NCBI GenBank assembly: GCA_012656075.1
Contig: JAAKBF010000227.1
Span: forward strand, 62,001 to 126,000
Length of the DNA: 64,000 bases
Direction: 5' to 3'
Origin: Phytophthora hibernalis
Lineage: Eukaryota > Oomycota > Peronosporomycetes > Peronosporales > Peronosporaceae
This document shows, piece by piece, positions 46,001 to 56,007 of the stretch (its first letter is position 1; every line of letters starts with the position of its first letter). Below the pieces are notes generated by a model. It did not search any database and was not told the DNA's origin. It saw nothing but the letters and a program-made list of their open reading frames with translations. The position numbers and the translations under genes were made by a program.

Positions 46001-46200
46001 GTCGAAAGGATGACTGGGTCATCGAGTTACAGGGACGCCACAAAGTGACACCAAGCAGCGCCATCACCGCCGTCTGCGTCACTCCCGACAAGCGCAAACT
46101 CTTCACAGGAACTCAAGACGGCCAACTCTCCGTCTGGACAGCATCCCTCTCAACTCGTCTCCCACTGCATCCCGCTAGAAAAATACACACTTCAACATAA
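34044..46200 (+). CDS. Giant BEACH-WD protein, ALFY/LvsA type, with embedded RING finger
   Basis: About 3,700 residues from ATG 34044 (MKRIFQRRVRSPS). Clear introns: 34773-34841, 35496-35560, 35714-35789, about 36783-36845, 37209-37278, 43525-43589. Regions: armadillo-like N-terminal half; ConA/LamG-like domain (about 37890-38480) with a RING inserted; helical repeats; WRLDFTEGPYRMRKRF at about 42470; PH-BEACH (IDGMDSCPG to IHKRRYQLRHVALEIFANDG, 43090-43600); BEACH (YNDLTQYPVFPWIL at 43830; PFHYGTHYSS; IPEFFYLPE; GQTPSQLF at 44590); WD repeats to TAA 46200. IHKRRY and NDGRNYL place it nearest WDFY3/ALFY and Dictyostelium LvsA, which act in autophagy and vesicle traffic; the C-terminal FYVE of ALFY is not seen. 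At least eight single-base breaks (e.g. near 36390, 37405, 37690, 39765, 41367, 43000, 43185, 44285) look like errors. Confidence 0.88.
37979..38092 (+). other. RING (C3HC4) finger inside the LamG-like domain of the BEACH protein
   Basis: The residues read CIHC, 11 residues, CSH, two residues, C, two residues, C, ten residues, CVVC: the exact C-x2-C...C-x-H-x2-C-x2-C...C-x2-C ligand order of a C3HC4 RING. The frame is continuous on both sides: a beta strand of the ConA-like domain (YSVMVWFRVDSF) precedes it and FYLFRLRSSDGKSV then WHHVVFTH continue it. No splice signals flank it, so it is part of the same exon. Confidence 0.85.
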
Positions 46201-46357
46201 AATACAGGCAAGTTTTACACCACTCTACAACTTTGCCGTCCCACTCTACAAGTTTGCGTCTCCACAAGAAAAATAATCAATGCGCAAACAGGGACTTGCC
46301 TAACAAACGTCGACGGTCTCCAATATTGTCATTCCTAATTACGTCTCGATCCGGACA

Positions 46358-47977
46358 ATGCTACGCCGCTCAAATCTGCGCCGCCTGGGCGACGCCGTGC
46401 GCCGCGCGTCCACGCAAACTCCGCCCAATTACCGCCGCATGATCCTCGAGTCGCGCGTGTACGACGTGGCGGAGCAGACGCCACTACAAGAGGCGCCAGC
46501 ACTGTCGCACTTGCTGCAGAACCGTGTGCTGCTCAAGCGCGAGGACGTGCAGCCCGTCTTCAGCTTCAAGATCCGCGGCGCGTACAATAAGATGGCCAGT
46601 CTCTCGGCCGCGGAGAAGGCGGGCGGATGTGTGTGCTGCTCGGCCGGCAACCACGCGCAGGGCGTGGCGCTGTCGGCGCGTCGACTGGGCGTGCGCGCCA
46701 AGGTCGTCATGCCGCTGGCCACGCCCGACATCAAGGTGAACGCTGTGCGTCACCACGGTGGAGAGTTTGTGGACATTGTGCTGCATGGAAAGTCGTTCGA
46801 CGACGCGGCGGCGGAGGCGCGTCGGCTGGTGCAGGAGGAGAAGCTCACGATGCTGCTGCCTTTTGACGACCCGTACGTGATCGCCGGACAGGGAACTATT
46901 GGCATGGAGATTTTGCAGCAGACTAGTGGCTCTGGAAACAAGTTGGACGCCATCTTCGTGCCGTCTGGAGGCGGCGGCATGCTCGCCGGCATCGCGGCGT
47001 GGGTCAAGCAGATCCGTCCGAGTGTCAAGGTCATTGGCGTGGAGGCGGCCGACGCCGCCGGCATGACGGCATCACTCGCCGCTGGGAAAGTGGTGGAGCT
47101 CGACCATGTAGGACTGTTCGCGGACGGCGCGGCCGTCAAGCGCGTGGGGACGGAGACCTTCCGTGTGTGTGCCGACTACGTGGACGAGATGGTGACGGTC
47201 TCGACCGACGAGATCTGTGCCGCGATCAAGGCTGGTTTTAATGATACGCGCGTGATCCTCGAGCCGGCAGGTGTGCTGTCCATTGCGGGAATGACGCAGT
47301 ACGCCAAGACGCGCGGACTCTCCGGCTGCCAGTTCGTGGCCGTCACGTCCGGCGCTAATATCGACTTTGCACGTCTGCGCTTCGTGTCTGAGCGCGCGGA
47401 CTCGCGCGAGCGCCTGCTTGCTGTGGAGATTGATGAGAACCCGGGTGCCTTCATGCGCCTCAACCGTCGACTAGATGCGGTGGGTGTTCGCATCACCGAG
47501 TTCAGCTACCGCTTCGCTGACGCCCAGAAAGCGCGCGTGCATCTATCGTTCCACTCGCCTAGTGCCGAGCACGCTGATGCTGCCATTCGTGAACTGCAGG
47601 AGGAGGAGTCACCGCTCGGATTCGCACGCGGTGGCGCGTACCAGGTGCTGGATCTGTCGGACAACGAGTTGGCTAAGGTTCACACGCGATACCTTGCTGG
47701 CGGCAGGGCTCGTGGTGATGTGCAAGACGAGCGACTATATCGCTTTGAGTTCCCGGATCGCCCACGTGCTCTGGCCACGTTCTTGGAGGCGCTGCAGAGC
47801 TCGTGGAACATCAGTCTGTTCCACTACCGGAACCATGGTGCCGATGTTGGTCGGGTGCTTGTGGGCTTTCAGGTCGAGGAAGAGGATCATGAGCGATTCC
47901 AGACTTTCCTCAACCAGTTGGGGTACGTCTTCAACGAGGAGACGGATAACGAGATGTACCAGGAGTTCATGCGTTAA
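46358..47977 (+). CDS. Biosynthetic threonine deaminase (threonine ammonia-lyase)
   Basis: Intact single-exon frame of 539 residues. The N-terminus (MLRRSNLRRLGDAVRRAST) is an Arg-rich mitochondrial targeting sequence. The PLP domain has the Schiff-base Lys in FSFKIRGAYNK (residue about 71), the substrate loop SAGNHAQG and the phosphate-binding GGGGML. Two ACT-like regulatory domains follow (about residues 345-435 and 440-530; VEIDENPGAFMRL, FEFPDRPRALATFLEAL), as in the allosteric enzyme of isoleucine synthesis. It converts threonine to 2-oxobutanoate and ammonia, the first step to isoleucine, normally feedback-inhibited by isoleucine. Length and residues are normal. It converges on the eIF4B-like gene. 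GC-rich codon use. Confidence 0.95.
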   Translation: MLRRSNLRRLGDAVRRASTQTPPNYRRMILESRVYDVAEQTPLQEAPALSHLLQNRVLLKREDVQPVFSFKIRGAYNKMASLSAAEKAGGCVCCSAGNHAQGVALSARRLGVRAKVVMPLATPDIKVNAVRHHGGEFVDIVLHGKSFDDAAAEARRLVQEEKLTMLLPFDDPYVIAGQGTIGMEILQQTSGSGNKLDAIFVPSGGGGMLAGIAAWVKQIRPSVKVIGVEAADAAGMTASLAAGKVVELDHVGLFADGAAVKRVGTETFRVCADYVDEMVTVSTDEICAAIKAGFNDTRVILEPAGVLSIAGMTQYAKTRGLSGCQFVAVTSGANIDFARLRFVSERADSRERLLAVEIDENPGAFMRLNRRLDAVGVRITEFSYRFADAQKARVHLSFHSPSAEHADAAIRELQEEESPLGFARGGAYQVLDLSDNELAKVHTRYLAGGRARGDVQDERLYRFEFPDRPRALATFLEALQSSWNISLFHYRNHGADVGRVLVGFQVEEEDHERFQTFLNQLGYVFNEETDNEMYQEFMR

Positions 47978-48199
47978 GCAAAGATGAAAAGAGATTGCGT
48001 GCATAGAGAATTGGACCAACACGACGTGGTTGTGAACTATAGTGTCTTTTCATCGGACGATAACACTAAGCTATACGCAGCGATCGATAGAACTGACGCG
48101 ACGTAGCGAAGCTAACTAAGCTGTGGGTTCGCAAGACTATGACTACCCTTGCCGACTACGGCAGTGGCTGCACTTGCAGGAGGTAGCCGAGATATCTCT

Positions 48200-49716
48200 C
48201 TAATCCGAGTCCGAGTCCGACTCGTCCAGGAGGTTAAACACGTTGGCCGTCTTCGCCGGCGTTGGAGCAGCAATCTTGGCCTGGGAGATTACAAAAAACA
48301 CAAGTCGATTAAACACCTTTCCAAGCCAACAACGTGTCCACAAATCTTACCGTAGGAGGCTCCGTACGCTTCGGGCGAGGCTCCGACTTCCGTGGCGGGG
48401 CGGTATCTTCCTTACCACGACCACGACCGCCCTCACTGGAGCGACGGTCGCTGCGGCCACGTCCACGGCCGCCACGGGAGCTCTCATCGCGGCTTCCCTT
48501 ACGAGACAGCACTGCAGTCTCAGCCTTCGCCTTTGTCTCCTTCTCCTCCTTGGCCTTGGTCTCCCTCGCCTCCTTGGCCTTCGCTTTGGCCTCCTTCGCT
48601 TCCTTGGCCTTGGCCTTGCGCTCAAGATCACGAGCCTTCTTACGCTCCAGATAGGCGGATTCGTCGCGCGGCTTAGCATCGCCGAAGATGCTGGGCTTGT
48701 GAGCATCCGAGTCCTTCTTCTCAGAGGAGGTGGAGCGCGGCAGCAGACTCAGGCGTTGACGCTCACGGGGAGCGTCGTTTCTCTCACGGGGGCGTCGTTC
48801 CTCTCACTGAAGTACAACAAACACCAAAAGATCAGAACTCAATGCAGCAATCCATAGTATCCATCACAGACGCACCGAGGGCGGTCGTTGCGTTTCTCAA
48901 AGAAACCAGAGTCGCGCGGCTTGCGCTCGCGTTCGCGGTCCAGTGCCACATCCATCTTGACCTGGCGGCCATCCAGGCTCTTGCCGTCCAGCTCCAGGGC
49001 CTGCACGAGGGTCTCCTTGTCGTCAAACTCCACGTAGGCAAAGCCCTTGGGGCGGTCCTCGAAGTCCCGCGGGAAGCGGATATCCTTGATACCCTGGGGC
49101 CCGATGAAGTCCGCCAGGTCGTCCTCCGACACTCGGAAAGGCAGATTGCCCACAAAGAGCTGCAAGGTTACGTCAGTCAACTGTACCAGTAACAACCACA
49201 GAGTAACCCTCGTACCTTCCACGGACCGACGTCCGGCACGGGGTTCTTGGGTCGCTCCTCCCGAGACGGACGACGCTCTTCGTACCCCCACGACGGTCTC
49301 CGTACCCCCACGGCGGTCTTCAGCGTACCCCCACGACGGTCGTCAGAGTAACCCCGACGGTCATTGGAGTAACCCCGACGGTCTTCAGCGTAACCCCTCG
49401 ACGGTCGTCCTGGTGGCTGCGGGGACGCTCTGATGTCAATGCAAGAGAGAGGATGAGCTCCTGGAAGCCTCTGATTGGTTGTAAATGGACGCGCTACCGT
49501 CGCGCTGCTGCTCGTGGTGCTGGATTTCTTCCTCCTCAATGGGCTGCGAAGGTTCCGACCTAAAGATAAGAAGAGGACGTGTTTTTAATGAGTTTTTCTA
49601 TGGGAAGGAGGCGGACGCACGTACTGCGCGATCTTGGGCAGCGGCTGGAAGTCCACGTCGTCGTCGTCGGCCCAGGAGCTGCCGCCGCCACGCGCGAAGC
49701 CCAAGTTCTGCGCCAT
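48200..49716 (-). CDS. eIF4B/eIF4H-like RNA-binding translation factor
   Basis: Five exons: 49716-49625, 49559-49217, 49159-48876, 48806-48351, 48280-48200. Start MAQNLGFARGGGSSWADDDD resembles the eIF4B/4H N-terminus. Exon 2 has tandem RGY-x2-DR repeats, similar to the DRYG repeats of eIF4B. Exon 3 is an RRM with RNP2 LFVGNLPF and RNP1 KGFAYVEF. Exon 4 is Arg/Glu/Lys-rich (long AKEAKEAK-type helix, then RGGRGRGRSD). The last exon ends NVFNLLDESDSDSD, a C-terminal acidic motif. eIF4B stimulates the eIF4A helicase during initiation. Frame breaks near 49440 and in a C run near 48790 are single-base. Order differs from animals, where the DRYG box follows the RRM. Confidence 0.8.
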
Positions 49717-50045
49717 CCTTTGCTTCTCTTTGCTTGTCGTAAAGCTTTGATTTGTTCCCTCGATGGTTCGCAGCGTATCAAAAACGGACGGAGGTCGGAA
49801 TTACAGTTAGGAGGTATGGGGTAGGGATTGAATGGGAGGATGGGGTGACACCCCGCCGCTATTGTTTCAGTAGGCGGTTTCTATGACGCTGGGGAATGAA
49901 GCGAAGTTTGTGGGAATATTCTAACGTACAGATGCAGATGCCATTTCGTCAGGGTTGCGACCTCATTCATTTTTAGTACTTGGAAGAAGATGTTTGCTGC
50001 TAATGTTCACAGATTGTGAATCACTACGGAAGCAAACGCGTTCAC

Positions 50046-50077
50046 GGAACTTACAGGTCAGGTCACCTGTAAGTTCC
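50046..50077. repeat. Perfect 13-bp inverted repeat
   Basis: GGAACTTACAGGT, six bases (CAGGTC), then ACCTGTAAGTTCC. All thirteen pairs match. It lies within the divergent spacer, about 600 bp before RPF2. May be a symmetrical protein site or an RNA hairpin; no run of T follows. Confidence 0.85.
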
Positions 50078-50211
50078 ACATCAGCTTGGTTTGTTTTAGA
50101 GTTTTATATTGGTCTTTGATTGGTGTCGCGTGGCAATATAGCGCCTTTTGCTGCTCAACAAACCGCGCAACACCTGCAAAGGATTTATTTTTTCAAACAA
50201 GTAAAAGTAAG

Positions 50212-50466
50212 ATGACCGATGCTTTTAGTCCAATACGGTGTCTTTCAAGTACGAACGAGTACCGGTGGCAGTTCCAGTGTTCGATTCGCTCTGCCTCAAA
50301 AGAAACTGTTTTGTTCATCAAGTGTCCGGTGTGCTTTGCAAAGCTTTGTTCGGTAAAATCAAAACAAACTTTTGCGGATACAGCTCGAAACCTCCTCGCT
50401 GTCTTTGAAAGGCGACTCCGCCAAGTAAGTTCTCCAACGTTTACATTATCTGTTGGCAAGCACTGA
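50212..50466 (+). CDS. Hypothetical small protein with CxxC motif
   Basis: An 84-residue frame starts at ATG 50212 (MTDAFSPIRCLSSTNEYRW), contains VLFIKCPVCFAKLCSV and a helical, basic end (ARNLLAVFERRLRQV). A GTAAGT donor-like sequence follows RLRQ at about 50424, so the true end may be in a later exon. I recognise no family. Coding status is doubtful. Confidence 0.3.
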   Translation: MTDAFSPIRCLSSTNEYRWQFQCSIRSASKETVLFIKCPVCFAKLCSVKSKQTFADTARNLLAVFERRLRQVSSPTFTLSVGKH

Positions 50467-50670
50467 ACTAAACTTGCACGCCGCCGCATTATTGCCGGCA
50501 TAACTATTCTCCTGGGTTACAAAATCGCCTTAACTGAAATCTCCCGTCCGTTAACTCCCATCCGTATTGTAGCATTACCTCCCAATCCCTACCGCTACAA
50601 TCTGCTTCCACCACCAATCAAACGCGGCCAATGAACCACTGGAGCGGCACTTCGTAACCAGTCCAGCACC

Positions 50671-51696
50671 ATGGCAGGCGGCGGCAAGATCATCCAGAAC
50701 ACGGCGGGCAAGCAGGCCCTGCGCGCCAACCGCAAGGTGACCAAGCAGGTGGCCAAGCAGAGTCGCAAGGTGACGAGCGTGGCCAAGCCCAAGCGTCTCA
50801 AGGCCCATGTGCAGCGTGCCATCAAGAACAAGGAGCCCAAACTAGTGGAGAACACCAAGAACCTGCTGGTGCTGCGCGGCAACAAGACGAACGAGGAGGT
50901 GAACGAGCTGCTGCGCGACCTGCGCATGCTCAAGGCGCCCTTTGCCAAGTTCATGGGCAAGAAGAACGACATCCACGTGTTCGACGACGAGAACAAGGTC
51001 GAGTTCCTCACGCAGAAGAACGACGCCAGTCTCTTCCTCATTGGCAGCAGCACCAAGAAGCGTGCCAACAATTTGGTACTCGGTCGCACCTTCGACGGCC
51101 ACATTCTGGACATCATGGAGTTCGGGTTCTCGAATTTCAAGGCCATTAGTGCTTTTAAGTGCAAGAGTAAGAAGGCCCCTGGCTCCAAGCCGTGCTTCGT
51201 GTTCACTGGAGACCAGTGGGAGAGCATTGAGGCCTTTATGAAGCTCAAGAGTCTGCTGCTGGACACGTTCCGTGGTACTATTGTGCCCAGCGTGAACGTC
51301 AAGGGCCTCGACCATGTGATCGTGTGCACGGCTTTCATGGAGAAGGTGTTCTTCCGCTCGTACTCGGTCGACTTCAAGAAGGGAGATGAGTCCCACCCAC
51401 GTGTGGAGCTGGACGAGATGGGTCCGCGGTTTGACTTGGAGTTCCGTCGCACCAAGTTCGCCTCGGCTGACTTGCTCAAGATGGCCACCAAGAAGCCCAA
51501 GGGTCTGGCGCCCAAGAAGATTAAGAACATCTCGCGCGACGAGCTCACGGGCGACAAGCTGGGCCGTATTCACATGGACCACCAGGATGTGTACTCGATG
51601 CAGAGCCGCCGGGTGAAGGCCCTGCGTAAAACGCCTGCCGACCTCAAGAACAACAGCGCCGGAGATGACCAGGGCGACGTAAAGATGGAGGACTAA
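50671..51696 (+). CDS. RPF2: Ribosome production factor 2 (Brix domain)
   Basis: Intact 341-residue frame, ATG in CACCATGGC context. The basic N-terminus (TAGKQALRANRKVTKQ) is followed by the Brix core: LLVLRGNKTNEEVNELLRDL, FLTQKNDASLFLIGSSTKKR, NNLVLGRTFDGHILDIMEFG. The end is Lys-rich and acidic. RPF2 with RRS1 recruits the 5S RNP to pre-60S particles in the nucleolus. Length matches family members (about 310-345). It is GC-rich like tubulin and threonine deaminase and has no frame break. Confidence 0.93.
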   Translation: MAGGGKIIQNTAGKQALRANRKVTKQVAKQSRKVTSVAKPKRLKAHVQRAIKNKEPKLVENTKNLLVLRGNKTNEEVNELLRDLRMLKAPFAKFMGKKNDIHVFDDENKVEFLTQKNDASLFLIGSSTKKRANNLVLGRTFDGHILDIMEFGFSNFKAISAFKCKSKKAPGSKPCFVFTGDQWESIEAFMKLKSLLLDTFRGTIVPSVNVKGLDHVIVCTAFMEKVFFRSYSVDFKKGDESHPRVELDEMGPRFDLEFRRTKFASADLLKMATKKPKGLAPKKIKNISRDELTGDKLGRIHMDHQDVYSMQSRRVKALRKTPADLKNNSAGDDQGDVKMED

Positions 51697-52007
51697 TGTA
51701 TAGATCATGACTAGCTTTTAGACGAACGAGGCGTTTTTACTTTTTGACAGCACAAACAACGCATATATGTGGGTAACCTGTTCATGATTCACTGATGACT
51801 GTTAGCGCAACTACCGGTACTATAATACGGTAAGTACATCGAGATGAGTTGAAAAACACGAGACGGTCACTGCAAGTGAAGAGTGACAGGAAGTGAACTC
51901 CTTACGGCACACCAGAGTGATGCGGTTTGGCTACTCTGTATGGTCAGGATCATTCCTTCTCCCACACTCATCTACTAGGTCATTCCTAAAACTCTCCTAC
52001 CAACACC

Positions 52008-52434
52008 ATGTCCTCGAACCCGCCCAAGCGTCTGCGGCTCAATAAGGCAGGTGCATCGGTGCCTATTTGGGCCGAAAGCACGACACTGGCATTCCCACGA
52101 GAGCTATAATACCTACGGAGATCAAGTATCCTGAACCAGAGCTGTATGTGCGCAAGTGTTACCACGACTACTACCTCAGAATTCTTGATCAGCTGAGCAA
52201 CGACGTGGTAAAATCAGTCACAGTCACCGGAACACCAGGTGAGACGTCCGTGAGTTTGGACACAGCAGATTTAGTACTTGTGTGACACAAGTACTATCGG
52301 ATAAATCTGCGCTGTGTGGTTCGTTCATTGATAGGGGTTGGCACGTCGTCGTCTTCGCGTACTTCTTCCTGCGCTACAGCTTCGAAAACCCGCTCACGAT
52401 CATCACGGCTTCATTCGAGACCAACCCCACTTGA
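52008..52434 (+). pseudogene. CRN/RHS-like P-loop NTPase fragment
   Basis: The frame starts at ATG 52008 (MSSNPPKRLRLNKAG) and moves by one base near 52062 to the frame carrying ELYVRKCYHDYYLRILDQL and VVKSVTVTGTPG. Then a 96-nt intron (52239-52334) leads to a segment with VFAYFFLRYSFENPLTIITA, ending TGA 52434. The TGTPG-(intron)-GVG arrangement is the Walker A loop found in the ATPase-like domain of some Crinkler and RHS proteins; here the expected Lys-Ser is disrupted and the protein stops early. No secretion signal or LFLAK header is present. Called a remnant; it may be a longer gene damaged by sequence error. Confidence 0.5.
52259..52318. repeat. Long imperfect palindrome filling the intron of the NTPase fragment
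   Basis: CACAGCAGATTTA then AGTACTTGTGT / GACACAAGTACT then TAAATCTGCGCTGTG: two nested inverted repeats with a small asymmetry. It takes up most of the 96-nt intron. May be a tiny foldback insertion or a splice-site-pairing stem. Confidence 0.75.
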
Positions 52435-52746
52435 CCGAAGAGGTCGTGTGGAGAGGTGGTAACGTGTTATTTTTTTGAAATAACGTGTTATTTTCAAGCT
52501 CCAGGTCAGCAAACGGATATTGGGGTCAAGAAGTAGGAAAGGTGATTCTTGGCATACCTGTTGCAATCGTTTTTGTTTAGTTTTGAGCGGCCTTCTCGAC
52601 GCCGGCGCAATTAATGTAGGGTGCAATGGGCAGATATAGGATATATAGCGCCTTTCAGTCGGTGGCAAACTTTTGTATGAAGGGGTCTCTTATAAGACTG
52701 GTCACTTGAAATTTGTATCGGATCGGTACCTACTTTTCGAGTTTCA

Positions 52747-53112
52747 TTAAGGAACTGACTAGTGGTACAAAACAAGACATCCCCGGGATAAAGGGGTGAA
52801 AGCAACTCGCTCGGCAGGCCGAAACAACGCCTGCGGTTTGAGGATCCGTGTGCGCAGCACGTGGGCTTAAACCCAGGACCAAGCAGGGTCACACCTAGCT
52901 CGGCTTAGGGTTGTGTCACCGCTCTCAGGGTTTTCAAGGGTGAGGCTTGGGTGTAGTTTTCCCGAGTTTCATGATTTGAAGCAAGATGACATCCGTCCTC
53001 CAGGCGACTTCAAAGTTTATACGATGTAGAAAAAGACTCTAAATCATACATAACCTCCACAAATAATAAGTTTCAGTAGACTCGTTTTGTACCACTAGCA
53101 CGAGCCTTTCAT
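52747..53112. repeat. MITE-like inverted-repeat element (copy 2)
   Basis: CTAGTGGTACAAAACAAG at 52759 and its reverse complement (CTCGTTTTGTACCACTAG) at 53081-53098 match at 17 of 18 positions; flanks with ATTAAGG-like sequence extend the similarity a little further. No transposase inside. The right 170 bp recurs, inverted, at 8632-8802. A TA next to GTGGTACAAAAC at both ends would fit a Tc1/mariner-type TA target, but this is inference. Confidence 0.75.
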
Positions 53113-54040
53113 TAATCCGATTAATTAAATCTGTCGTTGCACTACCAGGATAATTTGAAACTGTGAATTGAAGAGTTTTAGATCGCCGCTAAAACTTAGG
53201 AATCCATTTAATAGGGTTAACAAGTCCGTTGTAAAGCCGGATACCTTCGCTTGTAGTGCGCTAACTGCAACATGTATGCAAAGAATCACTCTTCTACGTC
53301 TTGACCCCAGACGAACTGCGGAATGGAGTCGAACACACTCTGCAACTCGGACCGGTTTCGCTTCTGCTTCTCATCATGAGTGGATAGTATCGTGCGGAGA
53401 GTTCCAAATGAATAATTGCTCGCACGAGGAACCGTTTCCTTAGTCCTTTTCGCTGTTTCCCTTTCCAAGAGCTCTCGGAGTTGGAAGTCGTTCAAGCACC
53501 TTTAATAGCCATCTGGTCCACTCCGTTAAAGGTGCTCCAAACGGTTAAAGGTGCTCAAAGCAATTGTAAATATGTGATCTTGGAAACAAATGCAATATTA
53601 ACACAAAATAAATTCCCGTTTTATTTTTACATCGAGTTTTTCGCACTCACTGCCGTCGCGTTGGTTTCAGACGCGTTCGCACTCGCTACCGTCGCACCGT
53701 CCAAGCTCATCGAGGTCCAAGCTCATCAACCTGCCTACTGGAGATCAGGGTCTTCACGAAGCGCCCGAACCGCTCATTTGAAGCCGAACAACAGTAAGAA
53801 TGACGTGGATGGTTGTGCTGCCTTCAGGGCTCCCGAATTTTTTGCCTTACAATAACTGCCATAAATAACGACAGTATATTTATAGCTGGGTCAGAGGCAA
53901 GAAAATAAATAATTTATGGTGAAACCACACTAAACTAGGTAATTTATGTGTCGGATTACCTTAAATTATTTCTGACAACCCCCACCAGTCATTTGTTCGT
54001 TCTGAGCTCAGACCAAGTTGTGATCAGGTCCTCATTCTAC
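53113..54040 (+). other. AT-rich spacer
   Basis: No recognisable gene. Short direct repeats GTTAAAGGTGCTC occur at about 53525 and 53545, and TCGCACTCACTGCCGTCGC/TCGCACTCGCTACCGTCGC at about 53640 and 53685. Left flank of the hAT-like element; no terminal repeat was identified. Confidence 0.4.
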
Positions 54041-55847
54041 CACGAATTACTCCGCCCTCAGCATGGTTCTCTCTCCTCGTCGCCTCGCTCGCTCCAAGTT
54101 CACGCCGGCTCAAGTGGCTGGTTTTTCTTCCGACCGTGCCGCGACGAGTTCGATGAGGTCGTTCTTGAATATCATCGATGTCGCTGCGGCACGGTTCGGA
54201 AGCAGATACATCACAACGGCTTCTCCAACCTGATGTCTCACGTGCGGAGCGAGCATCCCGACTACGAGAACGTCATGCTAGCCTCTACGACCGCCGAAAC
54301 GGGGTCTATCATCAACTTCGTTCGTCGCTCATCCCTTAACCTATTCAGCTGGTTGGAGTGGATCCTGAAGAACAACGTACCGCTGCACTTCTGTGAGAAT
54401 GACGCGGCTAGACGGTACGCTGTGCGATATTTCTAATGTATCTGATCGCTAAAAGGCAATCTAATTATTGTGCTAATTTTCTGTTGATCAGTTACTCGAA
54501 CCTGGATCCAATTTGTGTAGAGACTCTAGTCTCCGGTATGCGCTGCGTGACCACGGCTATTGAGCGCCTCATTGCGGCCGAGATGCCTGCGCTCTTTGGG
54601 CTTATCCTTGACGGATGGACCCATGCCTCGGAGCATTTCCTTGCCGTCTATGGTCGCTACGAGATTGATGGCGTGACAAAGACGTCGCTCCTCTGCATGG
54701 CTCCTCTACTCAATGATGAGGACGAAGACCTCACGGCCCGTGGCCACATAAAATTTCTCGCGACTATGTTACCACGAGACTACGGCAAGCAGCTGGACCA
54801 GTGCTGCTTCTTGGTCGCCGACAACTGCTCGGTCAACCGCCTGCTAGCAACGTTGATGGGCGTACCGTTGGTCGGTTGTGCCAGCCACCGCCTCAACCGT
54901 GCCGTCCAAGTTGAAATGGAGGAGTTCAGCTCGGAGCTCGACGCGGTGCAAAAGCTGATGCTCAAGCTGCGCACCCTGAACCAGTCTGCCAAGCTCAGGT
55001 ACAAATCATTTTTGTGGTCAACAGCATTTCTAAATTTGTTTCTAATTCTAAAAATTCAATTTGTGTACAGACAAAATACTCAGCTTCGACCAGTCATCCG
55101 CCAAGACACCAGGTGGGGTCGACCTATGCCATGATCGAACGGTACTTTAAGCTGCTGGAGTTCATTGACCTCAACGACGACGACATCGTGGACCTCATGC
55201 TGTCGCCGGCAGCCAACCGCCGCCTCCGGGGACTGCTGAAGGACCTAAAGAAGGTGGATTCTGTGTCGAAGGCACTGCAAGGAGAGGACGTGTCGCTCCT
55301 GGATGCGTGTGCGTGGCTAGATGGATTAATTTCCATCAAGCCCCACTACGCGAGATTCATTGGTACGTTCCATGTATTGTTGTTTCCGCGCTATTTTTAT
55401 TATTATGAAATGCTAACATAAATTTGTTTTTATATTTGTTGTAATTATTAGGGCCACGCGCAGACATCGTGCACAGCCCCGATTTTGAGGTGGGTGTACT
55501 CGGGTCCTGGCCGGCAATTCCAGCCGGTTGACGCGTGCTGAAAAGGCAGCGTTAGCACCTTTCATTGTCAGCACGCCCGTCGTCAGCGAGGACGAGAGCG
55601 ACGAAGAAGGATCGTTCGTCGAGCAGATTCAGAAGCGTCGTCGTCTGGCTGCTAAAGCCACAAGGTACGACCTCCTGCATGTTATTCCTGCGACGTCGAA
55701 CGTGGTCGAGCGCTTTTTAGCGTCGCTCGCACCACATTCGGCCAGGAACGGCACAGTCTTCTTCCAATTACTTTGGAGATGATTCTCTTTTTGAGAGAAA
55801 ACAGCGCGTACTGGGATGCCCGTACAGTTGACGAGGCAACACTGTAA
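54040..55847 (+). pseudogene. hAT-like transposase with BED-type finger
   Basis: Pieces in order: a BED-like finger (CRCGTVRKQ...SNLMSHVRSEHP, about 54175-54260); catalytic-domain blocks LFGLILDGWTHASEHF (about 54590) and CCFLVADNCSVNRLLATLMG (about 54800) followed by GCASHRLNRAV; an insertion domain with YAMIERYFKLLEFIDL (about 55125); and the hAT dimerisation block IPATSNVVERF (about 55690) to NSAYWDARTVDEATL, TAA 55847. Frame changes and intron-like AT gaps (54436-54490, 55000-55080, 55360-55450) separate these. ATPase-independent cut-and-paste transposition is the family role. Terminal inverted repeats were not found, so it may be immobile. Confidence 0.75.
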
Positions 55848-56007
55848 ACCTTCAATAGATTTTGTGTGAATCATTGGACAAGTTATTCAGTTATTTATTT
55901 TTTACGTTGCACCTTCTGCATATTAAGCACGTTGGCTGGGAAGCCATAATTTATGAAGCTGGGAAGGACATGATAAATATAAATATTATTTTCGGGAGCC
56001 CTGCCCG

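Larger units (their letters stand above)
49717..50670 (+). other. Divergent spacer with hairpin and possible small gene
   Basis: About 950 bp between eIF4B-like (-) and RPF2 (+). Contains the perfect hairpin at 50046-50077. An open frame from ATG 50212 (about 84 residues) has a CPVCFAKLC knuckle-like motif but no known family; it may be a small zinc-binding protein or chance. Confidence 0.4.

Noticed and set aside
46429..47496. Long open frames on the minus strand across threonine deaminase
   Set aside because: They are shadows of a GC-rich, well-conserved plus-strand gene and have no family of their own.
50595..51708. Two minus-strand frames of about 290-320 codons over RPF2
   Set aside because: Complement of a strongly biased coding sequence; no recognisable domains.
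52840..52880. tRNA or tRNA-derived SINE head in the inverted-repeat element
   Set aside because: GGGCTTAAACCC and GGTTTGAGGATCC only loosely resemble a B box, and no cloverleaf could be drawn.
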